This document shows, piece by piece, positions 1-8,492 of a DNA stretch of 64,000 bases. Both the position numbers and the translations under genes were made by a program. The stretch's first letter is position 1. Every line of letters begins with the position of its first letter. Under the pieces are notes generated by a model. The model saw nothing but the letters and a program-made list of their open reading frames with translations. It did no database searches and was not told the origin of the DNA. Source of the DNA: Pseudomonadota bacterium. Lineage in GTDB: Bacteria > Pseudomonadota > Gammaproteobacteria > Steroidobacterales > Steroidobacteraceae. The stretch is taken from assembly GCA_018241505.1 (NCBI GenBank), contig JAFEDS010000032.1:1-64000 (forward strand), in the 5' to 3' direction.

Positions 1-92
1 GGTGTCACCGGCGGGGGTAAGTTGCGCACTTATGGCGGGCCAAAATTGCACAGGGCAATTTGGCGGTTTCACAAGCGATTGTGGGGCCGTCC

Positions 93-1118
93 ATGTACTC
101 ACGGGAGCGCCGAGTGCTGTTACGTCACTACCTGGAGCAGGGGCTCAGCAAGTGTGCGATCGCGCGTATGCTGGGTGTCGGGCGGCGAACGCTGTACCAC
201 TGGATCAACACGAATCAGTTAGATCGAGACCTGGATAACGGTCCGGTCCGGTATAAGCCGCGCCCGGCCGTCGATCGCAAGATCGATCGGTATAAAGGGA
301 TCATCGAGACACGCCTGACTGAGTACCCCAGGCTCAGCGCCACGCGACTGTTTGACGAGGTCCGCGCTGCTGGATATGACGGCGGCTACACTCAAGTGAA
401 GGAGTTCGTTCGGCAAGTGCGTCCCACACCGCCGTTGGACCCGGTGGTTCGATTTGAGACGCCGCCGGGCCTGCAGGCTCAGGTCGACTTTGCCGAGTTT
501 CGGCTGCCCTGGGGCAAACGCTTTGCCCTTCTGGTGGTGTTGGGATACTCGCGGCTGATGTGGGTGCGGTTCTATCCGCGCCAGACCATGGCGGTGTTGT
601 TCAGTGGCTTGGAAGACGCGTTCGCCAGCTTCGGGGGCGTTCCGGCAGAGCTGCTCTTCGATCAATTGAAGGCCGTCATCATCGAGGATCAACGCGAGTT
701 GGGCGGGAAGATCTTCGAGAACCTGCAGTTTCTGCGGTTCGCCGCTCACTGGGGATTTCGCATCCGAGCCTGCCGTCCGTATCGAGCTCGGACCAAAGGA
801 AAGGTCGAACGTCCGGTTGGCTACCTTCGCGAAGGCTTCTTCTACGGCCGAGAGTTCCTCAATGACGAGGATCTGAACGAACAGTTAGGGCTCTGGATCA
901 CTCACAAAGCCAACCTTCGGATCCATGGTACGACGCAGGAGATTCCCCAGGTTCGATTCGAGCGCGATGAACGCGGTACGCTCTTGGCGCTCGCGCCCCG
1001 TCCTTATCGATCCGCGATGCCTCCGATGCCGGTGATTTCACCGCGGCGAGCCAGCGTGCCCACCGTCGAACGCCGATCCTTGGTTGTGTATAGCCGAATT
1101 GCGGGAGCGCGTCGATGA
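93..1118 (+). CDS. istA: IS21-family transposase IstA
   Basis: IstA is the DDE transposase that cuts and joins the element ends together with the ATPase IstB. The first 45 residues form a helix-turn-helix (CAIARMLGVGRRTLYHWI). A DDE core follows: first Asp in QAQVDFAEF (near residue 132), second Asp in LFDQLKAVI, and Glu in KGKVERPVGYL. At 341 residues it lies in the short IstA class. The ATG at 93 was chosen because the alternative TTG at 60 lies close against the terminal inverted repeat; no strong ribosome site is visible for either. The stop overlaps the istB start (ATGA), so the two are translationally coupled. It appears intact. Confidence 0.9.
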   Translation: MYSRERRVLLRHYLEQGLSKCAIARMLGVGRRTLYHWINTNQLDRDLDNGPVRYKPRPAVDRKIDRYKGIIETRLTEYPRLSATRLFDEVRAAGYDGGYTQVKEFVRQVRPTPPLDPVVRFETPPGLQAQVDFAEFRLPWGKRFALLVVLGYSRLMWVRFYPRQTMAVLFSGLEDAFASFGGVPAELLFDQLKAVIIEDQRELGGKIFENLQFLRFAAHWGFRIRACRPYRARTKGKVERPVGYLREGFFYGREFLNDEDLNEQLGLWITHKANLRIHGTTQEIPQVRFERDERGTLLALAPRPYRSAMPPMPVISPRRASVPTVERRSLVVYSRIAGARR

Positions 1119-1957
1119 ACACCGCCATTCGCTCTCAGCGCGAGGTGATCCGGGGTATGTTGGCAGACCTGAAGATGCCCGGCGCCCTGGAAGCCGTGGA
1201 CGGCATCCTCGGTGACATCGATGGCGGTCGGCTCGCAGGCACCGAAGCCATTACCCGACTATTGTCGGCGCAGATTACCTTGCGCAACAACCGACGACTG
1301 CAAACGGCGATGCGCTCCTCGCGACTACCAGCGATCAAAACGCTGGAGTCCTTTGATTTTTCCTTCCAGCCCTCGATCAAGCGCGAACAGATCGAGAGTC
1401 TGCACGAGCTCGGGTTCATCGAACGCAAGGAAAACGTCGTGCTGCTGGGTCCACCCGGAGTGGGCAAGACGCATCTTGCCATCAGCCTGGCGATTGCGGC
1501 GGCTCAGCGCGGACGGCGAGTGTACTACGGCACATTGATCGACCTGATCACCTCGCTGGAAGAAGCCCAGGCGGCCGGTCAACTGAACCGCCGCCTCTCA
1601 GTCCTGACGCACCCATCTGTGTTGGTAGTCGATGAGATCGGATACCTACCGATCAATCACACCGGGGCCGTGCTCTTCTTCCAACTCATGAACCGACGAT
1701 ATGAGCGTGGCTCAACGGTGATGACCTCGAACAAGGGCTTCGAGGAATGGGGAGAGGTGCTTGGCGATGACGTGATGGCGGCGGCCTTGATCGATCGTGT
1801 GCTGCATCACTGTCACCTGGTCAACATCCGCGGGAACAGCTATCGCATGCGTCAGCACACGGACCTGTATCGGGCACTGCAGTCGGATGTGGAAAACCCC
1901 GCCGAGGCGGTCAGACCGCCTCGGCAATCAAAGTCGAGAATCGGAAATCGAGGATGA
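1115..1957 (+). CDS. istB: IS21-family helper ATPase IstB
   Basis: IstB is an AAA+ ATPase of the DnaC-like family that assembles on target DNA and stimulates IstA. Walker A (GPPGVGKT) is near residue 112 and Walker B (VLVVDEIGYLP) near 170. The length of 280 residues is normal, with a short basic tail. It overlaps istA by four bases and ends 55 bp before the right end of IS-A. No frame disruption is visible. Confidence 0.92.
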   Translation: MNTAIRSQREVIRGMLADLKMPGALEAVDGILGDIDGGRLAGTEAITRLLSAQITLRNNRRLQTAMRSSRLPAIKTLESFDFSFQPSIKREQIESLHELGFIERKENVVLLGPPGVGKTHLAISLAIAAAQRGRRVYYGTLIDLITSLEEAQAAGQLNRRLSVLTHPSVLVVDEIGYLPINHTGAVLFFQLMNRRYERGSTVMTSNKGFEEWGEVLGDDVMAAALIDRVLHHCHLVNIRGNSYRMRQHTDLYRALQSDVENPAEAVRPPRQSKSRIGNRG

Positions 1958-1994
1958 CGGGTGTGCCATTTTCGTCCGCCAGGATGTGCGCCCT

Positions 1995-2870
1995 TTACCT
2001 CCGGCGTTGACACTCAGGAAATTGGGTGGTCCCCAACCTAGGAAATCGGCTGGGCCTCAACCGAGGAAATTCTGCACTTGGGGAATGCGAGGGAATCTCT
2101 TTGGTTCGCTCTTGAATTGACCTCGCTACAGAGTGCGCACCCTCAGATGGATAAATCAACTCAGGATTCTTTGCGATTTCACGAACCATCGGGAGAAGGA
2201 TGTTGGATTTATCGTGTCTCCGACACCCGACCGTACGCTCAATGCCCTCCGGGTTTCCTGCATGCCCAAGATTCAGCTTGCAGCGCTGGCAAAACCTCGC
2301 TGGAACTCTGGAGTTCCAGGAATTCTGATCAGCATTGCAGTGCGGGCACCGATCCTCGAGAGCAACGCCGTGGATCGCGCAAAGCAACACTGATTCTAAT
2401 TGCCATTGCAATTTGTAGTAGCCGTCGTCTCCTGCCAGCAAGAACTCATGAAAGCAGGCCGGACACCAACGCATATCACCCCAAAAGAGCTGATGGGCAT
2501 AGAACGGCGTGTAATGACGCAGCGCGGAGAACGTTGCACTCTGTAGTTCTGGCAATCCAGTGCCCGTAATCCAAGCCGGTAGGGTTCTCCTTGCAAAATA
2601 CTCCCATCGAACATGGAATCCGAGGAGGCCTGGATTGCGACTCATTGATCTGGGAGGCGCGACTTTGTGTTGCCAGACTCTCCGGCGCATGTAGAGCTGC
2701 GCCTCATCAGGGTACCGCCGCGCATGTTCCTCCAGCGCATGCGCAAATACCTTGCCAACGGAAACCCCGTGGCAAATCGCAGAACGGCAGAAGTACGATG
2801 GCAGTGACTCGATATCCTCTGTACCAACCCCGCGCAATGGAACGGGGAATAACCAGCTATCTGGGCTCAT
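1995..2870 (-). pseudogene. tniQ: TniQ-family transposition protein, 3' end lost
   Basis: TniQ proteins choose targets for Tn5053/Tn7-like transposons. The N-terminal half is well preserved, with zinc-binding pairs CPAC (near residue 135), a C..H pair (LLCAIHG), CPHC and CQRC. That is the TniQ (PF06527) pattern. After about residue 260 the frame runs through the 24-bp repeat array, giving a repeated EFPRL-like peptide, and stops just inside IS-A. The true C-terminus is therefore missing; full-length TniQ is usually near 400 residues. The start overlaps the end of the tniB remnant (ATGA), as in an intact tniB-tniQ operon. Confidence 0.75.
2013..2085. repeat. Orphan array of 24-bp direct repeats, probable transposon end
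   Basis: The heptamer AGGAAAT recurs at 2016, 2040 and 2064, an exact 24-bp period. The intervening sequence is also similar, with GG(T/G)CC..CAACC blocks. The second IS21 element in this window carries 23-bp-period repeats of the same architecture at both ends; such arrays are transposase binding sites in IS21 and related transposons. Here the array lies outside the inverted repeat of IS-A and belongs to no istA/istB pair. It could be the surviving end of a third element, or a binding array of the adjacent tni module. Confidence 0.6.
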
Positions 2871-3875
2871 TTCGGCCCCCTCTCAACGCCGATGGGATAT
2901 CTTGCTGCTCGCCTTCTCCGGCGCGCTGGCTGCCTCAAGTCAACCCTCTGTTCGCTACGTTGGCGGGGGTGTAATAGATCCTCTCTTTGCACCGCGAACG
3001 CCTGTTCACCCTCGCGGATCTCGTTATGCATCGCCAACCAATCATCCTTCGCGATTCTTGTCGCAACGAAATCCGAATATTCCAAGTGCGCACCATTTCG
3101 TATCCACGAGTGCCGTAGTGCCCTGCGAAGCCACGCATTCAGGAGACCCACGCAACCTATTGCGCCCTCGTAAAGGGGCTGGTTCCACTCCCGCAATCCC
3201 GAGGATCCCGGAAGGCGTAGATTCAGACGTGTCGAGAACTGGTCCAAGATCCAGTCCCAGGCGACAAGATCGTCCTTGGAAATTCCATAGCGAGGAAAAT
3301 GCGCGTCGAATTTGCGTCCGACCATATGAGGGGAAAGGCGAATGAGCGGAAGCAACGGATACGAGCCAATCAGAATCAATACATGATTGGTAGTTCCAGC
3401 GAAGCTCTTCCACGGTTCAGGACTGCCTTGGCGCGCGCTTCGCCTCCATTTACGTATTCGACATGAGCGGCTTCATCGATTGCGAGAAACGCGGTGCGAC
3501 ACTCCTCCAGCATTTTCTTGAGTCCCAACTTCATCGTCCATTCAGGCGAGTCAGCATGGGATGACCAATTGCTGCCTGTGTGGCCACAAGGAATGACTTT
3601 GTGAGAAAACTGCCAGCGGGACCGCTGTTTTCGCAGGTTACGATAACAAACCGGCGAATATGTGAATCGTTTTCCACAGCGTGTTCGACGAGGCTTGCTT
3701 GAATGTATTCCAGCAGCCGGCTCTTTCCAACGCGTGAAGGCCCAACTAGGCATATGACCTCACCTGGCACCGCCACTGACAGAAGCGTAATCATGTCCAA
3801 GTGGGCGCGCTCCCAGTTGCAATGTGGCAGGTGCAGTGCTTTAGCGCTTTCGATTGCGGATAGCTGCCAAGGCAT
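2867..3875 (-). pseudogene. tniB: TniB-like AAA ATPase, broken by at least two frameshifts
   Basis: Three successive reading frames together make one TniB-like ATPase of about 335 codons. The first (from an ATG at 3875) carries Walker A, GPSRVGKS, preceded by a typical lead-in. The second (to about 3376) carries Walker B, AFLAIDEAAHV. The third (3379 to 2867) carries the C-terminal part beginning LILIGSYPLLPLIRLSPHMV. Frame changes fall near 3545 and near 3380. The last frame overlaps the tniQ start by four bases. TniB works as the regulator ATPase beside TniA; this copy cannot make a full product without correction. Sequencing error is possible but two independent shifts favour decay. Confidence 0.72.
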
Positions 3876-3945
3876 GGGCGATGGCCTCGTGGGGAGTGGC
3901 TGCGGGGGCTTCGACCGGAAGACTGCGGACCTCCGCAAAAAGCGC

Positions 3946-4237
3946 TTAGGCGGGAGTATCTGGAGTATCGGGTGCGACGATGGTATTTGTGCCCGCAGTG
4001 CGAGCCGCAACTAACTCCTTCTCCTCGGCATCATGAATTGCGCGCACGAGACTGACACGACGGGGGGCAGCTGCCAATCCAAAAAGTACTGCTCTAGTTC
4101 CCGGTCGCTCAGCACGGTGTCAGCCTCCCGCCGGCGCGCAGATGTCCGCTCGCCCGACACTGGGCGAGTTGCAGTGGATAACCAGTTGGCGCGACAATGG
4201 AGGCGCCGTAGGGTACAAACTCCGGCACACACCGAGG
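3946..4237 (-). pseudogene. tniA: Probable C-terminal remnant of the tniA transposase
   Basis: Upstream of tniB, on the same strand, a coding-like stretch includes the peptide ADTVLSDRELEQYFLDWQL. After one frame change it continues as RAIHDAEEKELVAARTAG and ends in a TAA at 3946. Position and strand fit the tail of TniA, which precedes tniB in Tn5053-type modules. The rest is missing at the boundary of the second IS21 element, so the identity rests mainly on context. Confidence 0.4.
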
Positions 4238-4257
4238 GCATCGGTGCGTATTTCGGG

Positions 4258-4311
4258 CAAGGAAGGCCAGTGTTTCGCGGGATGGCGGTCCGCGGTTTCA
4301 CACCATGTCGG
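4258..4311. repeat. Left terminal repeat array of IS-B (three 23-bp units)
   Basis: Read on the minus strand, units related to CCGACATG lie at 4311, 4288 and 4265, exactly 23 bp apart. Each is followed by a GTGAAAC-like block. The outer unit is the most diverged. These are presumed IstA binding sites. Confidence 0.7.
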
Positions 4312-4436
4312 TCCAATGCGCGTGAGGCAGGACGAGGACGACTTTCATTGAAGCGAGGGGATCAGGTCAAGCCTCGATCGGACCGTTGCCAGATCGCATC
4401 GGACTTTTCTTCCGGAGTCGTCCCACCTGTTGGCGC

Positions 4437-5240
4437 TCATGAGGGCTCCGAGGCGGCGATCTCATTCGACCTGATGGCCAGGGTGCCGCCATTTTTAGTG
4501 CTTCTGGGCCGGATTGCTTTGAGCTTGCGGATCGACTCGCCGCTCAAGTTGAGGTGGTAGGCGTTGTGCACGATGCGGTCCAAAATGGCATCGGCCAAAG
4601 TGGGGTCATCCAAGAAGGCGTGCCATTGTCTGACATCCAGTTGACTGGTGATGATCGTGGCCGATTTGTCGTATCGATCATCGAGGATTTCCAACAGGTC
4701 GCGCTTGCTCTGATCGGCCAGTGGCGCGATCGCGAAGTCATCGATCAGCAAGAGGTCCGCTCTGGCGAGGGAGCGCAGGAAGCTCGAGCGACGTTGGAAG
4801 GCGTGCGCACGGGCGAGCTCATCGATGAGGCGCGGCAGACGGAAGCAGCGCACGGCGTAGTTGGCGCGGCAGGCCGCGTGGGCGAGCGCGGCGGCGATAA
4901 AGGACTTGCCGATCCCGGTGGGACCGGTGATCAGGACGTTCAGGTGTCGGGGTATCCAGCCCAGGTCGCGGACGGTCGAGAGCAGCGCCGGATCGAGATT
5001 GCGCGGGATGCGCTGATCCAGATCCTCCAGACATGCCGGCTGCGGCAGAGCGGCGACGCGCAGACGCTGCGTGAGACGGTAGTTGTCGCGCTCGGCCAGC
5101 TCGTGCTGCAGCAGCAGATTCAGACGCTCCTCGAAGCGCAGCGCGCCGATATCAGGGTCTGTGAGCTGGCGTTGAAGAGCACTGAGCATACCGTGGAGTT
5201 TGAGTTTGGAGAGCAGTTGCAGTAACGGTTCGATCAACAT
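4437..5240 (-). CDS. istB: IS21-family helper ATPase IstB of IS-B
   Basis: AAA+ ATPase partner of the transposase. Walker A GPTGIGKS lies near residue 107 and Walker B LLLIDDFAIAPL near 165, with a sensor-like TSQLDVRQWH further on. The ATG at 5240 was chosen because it overlaps the istA stop by seven bases (ATGTTGA) and starts the conserved MLIEPLLQLLSKLKLHGML. A longer upstream frame would run backwards through istA and is not credible. The length, 267 residues, is normal for IstB. Confidence 0.9.
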   Translation of the reverse strand: MLIEPLLQLLSKLKLHGMLSALQRQLTDPDIGALRFEERLNLLLQHELAERDNYRLTQRLRVAALPQPACLEDLDQRIPRNLDPALLSTVRDLGWIPRHLNVLITGPTGIGKSFIAAALAHAACRANYAVRCFRLPRLIDELARAHAFQRRSSFLRSLARADLLLIDDFAIAPLADQSKRDLLEILDDRYDKSATIITSQLDVRQWHAFLDDPTLADAILDRIVHNAYHLNLSGESIRKLKAIRPRSTKNGGTLAIRSNEIAASEPS

Positions 5241-6775
5241 GGCAGATCTCCTTCGAGAGTGATGGACAGTTGGAAGTAATCGGCACCGCGCACGTTCGGA
5301 TGGTCTCCGAGGCGTGAGCGGGCGGGCTCGTGGGAAGGGGTGCTGGGACGTTTGATGAGCTCTGCGAGCGCACCGTAACCATACAGGCCCAACTCCAGAG
5401 CTTGGTGGGCGCAGCTCTCGAGGCGCTGTGGGGTAAAGTCTTGCGCGAGCCGCAAGATCCCCAGGGCCTCGCGGATGACTTCCCCGGGATGGCGCTTGTG
5501 GCGCAGCAGCCGTTCGAGGCACTCGCGTGTGGCGGGGCCGACGTGTTCGGCGCGCTCGAGCAGCTTATCGATACCGAGGGCCAGGTAGGCGCGATGCTCG
5601 GGCGGTCGATGCGCCTCGATGGTCAAGCGTTGATAGCAGCGTGTGGCGCGCAAATGGCTGGCAATCAGTTGGCCGCGTTGGAAGATCTCCACCGTGTGGG
5701 CAGTCAGACGTGCGTCCACGCGCTGACCTACGAGAGTGTAGTGAACCGAGTAGAACGCGCGACCTACTTCGATGTGATGATCCAGATGAACGCGGGCACC
5801 GATCTTCCACTCGGCATATTCGTAGCGCCGCGCGGGCAGCGGTTGGGTTGCTGCTCGTTCCTCCTCCTCAAACACACTCGAACGGCTGCCGGCACGCTTC
5901 TGGACAGGCTCGGTGTTGATCTGAGCGACGACTTGGGTGATCGCCGCATTCAACTCCGCGAGCGAGAAGAACTGCCGGTCGCGAAGACCGCCAAGCACCG
6001 CTCTCTCGGCCAAGAGTACTCCATTTTCCACGGCAGCCTTATCCCGAGGCTTTCTAACACGAGCAGGCAATACTGCGAGGGAATAATGTTCGGCCAAATC
6101 GCTGTGCGAGCGGTTGAACTGCGGATCGTAGCGCAGCGCCTTCTTCACCGCGGTCGCGCAGTTGTCCGGCACCAGGGCCCGCGGGACCGCGTTGAAGGCT
6201 TCCAGCGCCCGTACGTGCGCGCCCAACCAATCCGGCAGGCTCTGCGTGCGAGTGGCTTCGGCGTAGAGGTAACTGCTGTAGGGCCAGACCGCCACGAACA
6301 GCCACGCCTTCTGCTGCATACCGGTGGTCGGATCGGTGAAGAAGGCCGCATCGCCCGCGTAATCTACGAACAGCCGATCCCCGGGCACATGCGTCAGGGA
6401 CAGCGTGACCCCGCGACTGCGGCGCCACTGTTGGAATTTGACACAGAAGGAGGTGTATTTGAGCCCGTCCGGGTGCTGCGCCAGGTACTCGCGCCAGAGC
6501 TGCCGGCGGGTGACGTGTTTGCGCCGCAGTTCGCGCTCGATCCACTCAAAATCCGGTGTCGGCTGCACTTCCACACCGGGCCGGAACCGCGGATACAGCC
6601 GCTCATCCAGCCCCGCGTCGTCGAGTTCTGCCGGCACTGGCCAGCCTATCCCGGCTCGCTCCGCCCGCCACAGGCAAATCTGCACGCTCGAACGCGCGCA
6701 CCCGACACTGCGGGCGATCTCCCGCTCGCTATAGCCTTCGGCCTGAAGCCGCAAAATCTCCCGAATCCGGCGCAT
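5234..6775 (-). CDS. istA: IS21-family transposase IstA of IS-B
   Basis: Long-class IstA (513 residues). An N-terminal HTH contains REIARSVGCARSSVQICL. The DDE residues are in RLFVDYAGDA, VPDNCATAVKK and AAVENGVLLAERA, followed by the C-terminal Mu-transposase-like region. The ATG at 6775 has a purine-rich site (AGAGAGG) six bases upstream. A GTG at 6829 in the same frame has none. Reading frame is intact, so IS-B may still be active. Confidence 0.9.
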   Translation of the reverse strand: MRRIREILRLQAEGYSEREIARSVGCARSSVQICLWRAERAGIGWPVPAELDDAGLDERLYPRFRPGVEVQPTPDFEWIERELRRKHVTRRQLWREYLAQHPDGLKYTSFCVKFQQWRRSRGVTLSLTHVPGDRLFVDYAGDAAFFTDPTTGMQQKAWLFVAVWPYSSYLYAEATRTQSLPDWLGAHVRALEAFNAVPRALVPDNCATAVKKALRYDPQFNRSHSDLAEHYSLAVLPARVRKPRDKAAVENGVLLAERAVLGGLRDRQFFSLAELNAAITQVVAQINTEPVQKRAGSRSSVFEEEERAATQPLPARRYEYAEWKIGARVHLDHHIEVGRAFYSVHYTLVGQRVDARLTAHTVEIFQRGQLIASHLRATRCYQRLTIEAHRPPEHRAYLALGIDKLLERAEHVGPATRECLERLLRHKRHPGEVIREALGILRLAQDFTPQRLESCAHQALELGLYGYGALAELIKRPSTPSHEPARSRLGDHPNVRGADYFQLSITLEGDLPC

Positions 6776-6862
6776 GGACAACCTCTCTTGGGCCACCGTC
6801 GATCTCCTTCCCCTGCGGAAAGAGATCACGGTAGCCGTGGTTGTCCTGCCTCACCGACTGGA

Positions 6863-6977
6863 CCGACATGCTCTGAAACGCTGAACCGACATGCCGTGAA
6901 ATCCCTGGCCGACATGGCCTGAAATCCTGGACCGGCATGCCGTGAAACCGTGGACCGACATCGCCTGAATTACGCGG
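6863..6977. repeat. Right terminal repeat array of IS-B (five 23-bp units)
   Basis: CCGACATG or a one-base variant begins at 6863, 6886, 6909, 6932 and 6955, an unbroken 23-bp period. Each unit has a TGAAA core following it. They lie upstream of istA and outside the coding region. Presumed transposase binding sites that may also overlap the istA promoter. Confidence 0.78.
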
Positions 6978-7046
6978 ATATGCAATGCGTTCCGCTTGCA
7001 AGAGCTATTTTGCGATCAGGAGGCCTTGCGCTTCGAGCATCTTGTA

Positions 7047-7343
7047 ATGATCTGGAGTGACCCAGCGAATATGACCTACAACTCGCTCACTTCCGTCTCC
7101 GCCATATCGAAGACGATCCAAAAGGAATGGACGGATGCCGCGGAAGATGCCCTGCAACAAAGTAATCCCACATACAAGAAACTCGCGTGCGAGATCGGGC
7201 AATGCAGCGCTGCCACGACACCTGAGGTCCTTGACGGACCCTTCAGAGATGTGCAACGCGACCCGGAGTACATCAGCGCGCGACAAGCATTACAAGAAAC
7301 ACTCGCGGACTGCGATACGTACCTCGGACCGCCGGCACCATGA
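7047..7343 (+). CDS. Hypothetical protein at the IS-B margin
   Basis: A frame of about 98 codons with balanced, hydrophilic composition (for example QKEWTDAAEDALQQSNPTYKKL). It has no recognised motif. It may start at ATG 7047 or 7071, or continue from a TTG at 6996 very close to the IS end, so it could be a fragment cut by IS-B. An opposing frame (7005-7286, minus) also lacks known motifs, and coding strand cannot be settled. I do not recognise it. Confidence 0.28.
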   Translation: MIWSDPANMTYNSLTSVSAISKTIQKEWTDAAEDALQQSNPTYKKLACEIGQCSAATTPEVLDGPFRDVQRDPEYISARQALQETLADCDTYLGPPAP

Positions 7344-7686
7344 CCGGAAGATCATGCCGCAGAGGCCGCTGCGATAACCGGCCGTTTCCGTTGACGGATT
7401 GACGTAGACCGTATCCATCATTACTCATGTCTTAGAAAACGGGTTTACCGGAGTGCTTACCTTCGATCTTTCGACGACGTGGTTAACGGGGTGAACACGG
7501 TTATGCGGCCGGCAGGCGGACAACGCGCGGGAGCGGGTTGCGCATAAACCTCTGGCGTTATGTTCTGGTACCCGCTTCAAGCCCCACTTCCAGGGGGGAT
7601 GGGGTCTCAGTGATGCACGCAGTGCCTGCGTCGCAGGCCGAGCGGGGACGGCCCCCTGCACTCGGCGTGTCGGGCGGGAAGAACCA
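7344..7686. other. Intergenic stretch without a supported gene
   Basis: No coding frame with recognisable content. It contains an imperfect inverted pair GGTTATGCG (about 7499) and CGCATAAACC (about 7544), which could fold into a large GC-rich hairpin. It has no T-tract and does not have the orientation of an integron attC site. It lies between the IS-flanked region and the RHS-associated small genes. Confidence 0.4.
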
Positions 7687-8022
7687 TCAATTCGGATCGA
7701 ACCGACACCGCACCACAACCCACGGATCATCGCCCCGCTTCTCAAGCCACATGCTCGCTATCACCGAGCCCTTGTCGCCTTCTACGACGCTGGAGACGCG
7801 AGCTTCCCTTACATCGCCTTTGAACTCGTCGCTGAAGACGCCGGAGATACTCAGGTGCGTCCGTTTCACCTCGCCGACCTTCTCCCTCACTTCGGCGGAT
7901 TGGCGCACCCATTGCTCGGAGAATCGATATGGCTCGCTGTGGGAGCCATAAAGGTAAACACCCACCGCAAGGAGACAGCCCGCTGCAAGAAAAATCGCGC
8001 CCCATCTAAACCAGCGTTTCAT
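7687..8022 (-). CDS. Coa1-like small membrane-anchored protein
   Basis: A 111-residue protein with one N-terminal hydrophobic segment (AIFLAAGCLLAVGVYLYG), then a soluble domain. The motif SEPYRFSEQWVRQSAEVREKVGEV, followed by a beta-rich end, resembles bacterial proteins annotated as cytochrome c oxidase assembly factor Coa1 family. A role in oxidase assembly is not shown by context here; such proteins also occur as small accessory genes near toxin loci. The ATG at 8022 overlaps the stop of the preceding ORF (ATGA); a GTG at 8031 is an alternative. Confidence 0.6.
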   Translation of the reverse strand: MKRWFRWGAIFLAAGCLLAVGVYLYGSHSEPYRFSEQWVRQSAEVREKVGEVKRTHLSISGVFSDEFKGDVREARVSSVVEGDKGSVIASMWLEKRGDDPWVVVRCRFDPN

Positions 8023-8354
8023 GGATGGCACGTCCCCTGATTGGCGTAGTAGGACGTCCGCTTCGTGTAGTAAGTAGCCTGGCCCGCAAGGGAACCGCTT
8101 GTGCCTATGCCCAGAGTTCTATTCCTAAACGAGAAGTTCGGACCGCCGTACCTGCCGGATACACCCTCTGCGTAATTTCGGGCGGCACCGCCCTCGAGCT
8201 TCGTGCTGAGCGGGCCGGCAGCGAATTTCGCCTGACCTGAAGCCGACAACACAAAGCCATCCTGGTTACGATTCTCCGATGCCGGCCCGGGAATGCTGGC
8301 GTAGGGTGTGTACGAAATTCCTCCGGCAGTCCCAAAACCGAACCTGAGCGTCAC
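8019..8354 (-). CDS. Orphan tail-like ORF downstream of the RHS gene, likely degraded
   Basis: A glycine/serine/tyrosine-rich frame that starts with GTG at 8354 but has sense codons upstream (GVELQFGEDQGNHF). The neighbouring frame ends with AVTLGGYDGVGSS, which suggests a frameshift joined an earlier, longer coding region. The style (SYTPYASIPGP, SGRYGGPNFSF, YYTKRTSYYANQG) resembles variable C-terminal tails of secreted repeat proteins, so it may be an orphan toxin tip or structural tail. It has no clear start of its own. It overlaps the Coa1-like gene by four bases. Confidence 0.35.
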   Translation of the reverse strand: MTLRFGFGTAGGISYTPYASIPGPASENRNQDGFVLSASGQAKFAAGPLSTKLEGGAARNYAEGVSGRYGGPNFSFRNRTLGIGTSGSLAGQATYYTKRTSYYANQGTCHP

Positions 8355-8492
8355 GAAGTGATTGCCTTGATCCTCACCGAACTGAAGCTCGACCCCACTC
8401 CGTCATACCCGCCTAACGTCACCGCCCATGTGTCGCGATCTTCCTCCATGCGACGAGGCGTCGTCGTCTTCTGCCCTTGTTGCCTGAAGTAG

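Larger units (their letters stand above)
3..2012 (+). mobile_element. IS21-family insertion sequence, complete (IS-A)
   Basis: The element is bounded by imperfect inverted repeats of about 50 bp. The left end begins TGTCACCGGCGGGGGTAAG at 3, and the reverse complement of the right end begins TGTCAACGCCGGAGGTAAA at 2012. Similarity continues inward (GCGCAC, TGGCGG, AAAAT.GCAC). It encloses overlapping istA and istB and nothing else, which is the standard IS21 layout, for a total of 2010 bp. Only two flanking bases are visible on the left, so a target duplication cannot be tested. The right end sits against a 24-bp repeat array and the 3' end of a tniQ reading frame. Confidence 0.9.
4238..6983 (-). 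mobile_element. IS21-family insertion sequence (IS-B)
   Basis: This second IS21-family element, transcribed leftward, carries overlapping istA and istB. Its ends share an inverted block around GTCCTGCCTCAC followed by tandem CCGACATG-type repeats on a 23-bp period. There are three copies at the left end and five at the right. Outermost similarity runs to a GCAT/ATGC pair at about 4238 and 6983, but the last bases match poorly and the ends are approximate. No target duplication is evident. It differs in sequence and size class from IS-A, so the two are separate insertions. It separates the tniA remnant from whatever lay further right. Confidence 0.82.

Noticed and set aside
4554..5225. Plus-strand frame of 223 codons opposite istB of IS-B
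   Set aside because: Antisense to IstB Walker motifs; created by GC-rich third positions.
5241..5522. N-terminal extension of IstB (IS-B) to 5522
   Set aside because: It lies wholly within istA and is absent from the IstB family; the ATG at 5240 fits the known istA-istB overlap.
5330..6922. Long plus-strand frame of 530 codons opposite istA of IS-B
   Set aside because: It is the antisense shadow of a transposase with intact DDE motifs; its translation has no domain logic.
7499..7560. Possible integron attC site in the spacer
   Set aside because: The inverted core has GTT-first orientation (GTTATGCG then CGCATAAAC); attC needs AAC-type first and GTT-type last, and no cassette array or integrase is present.
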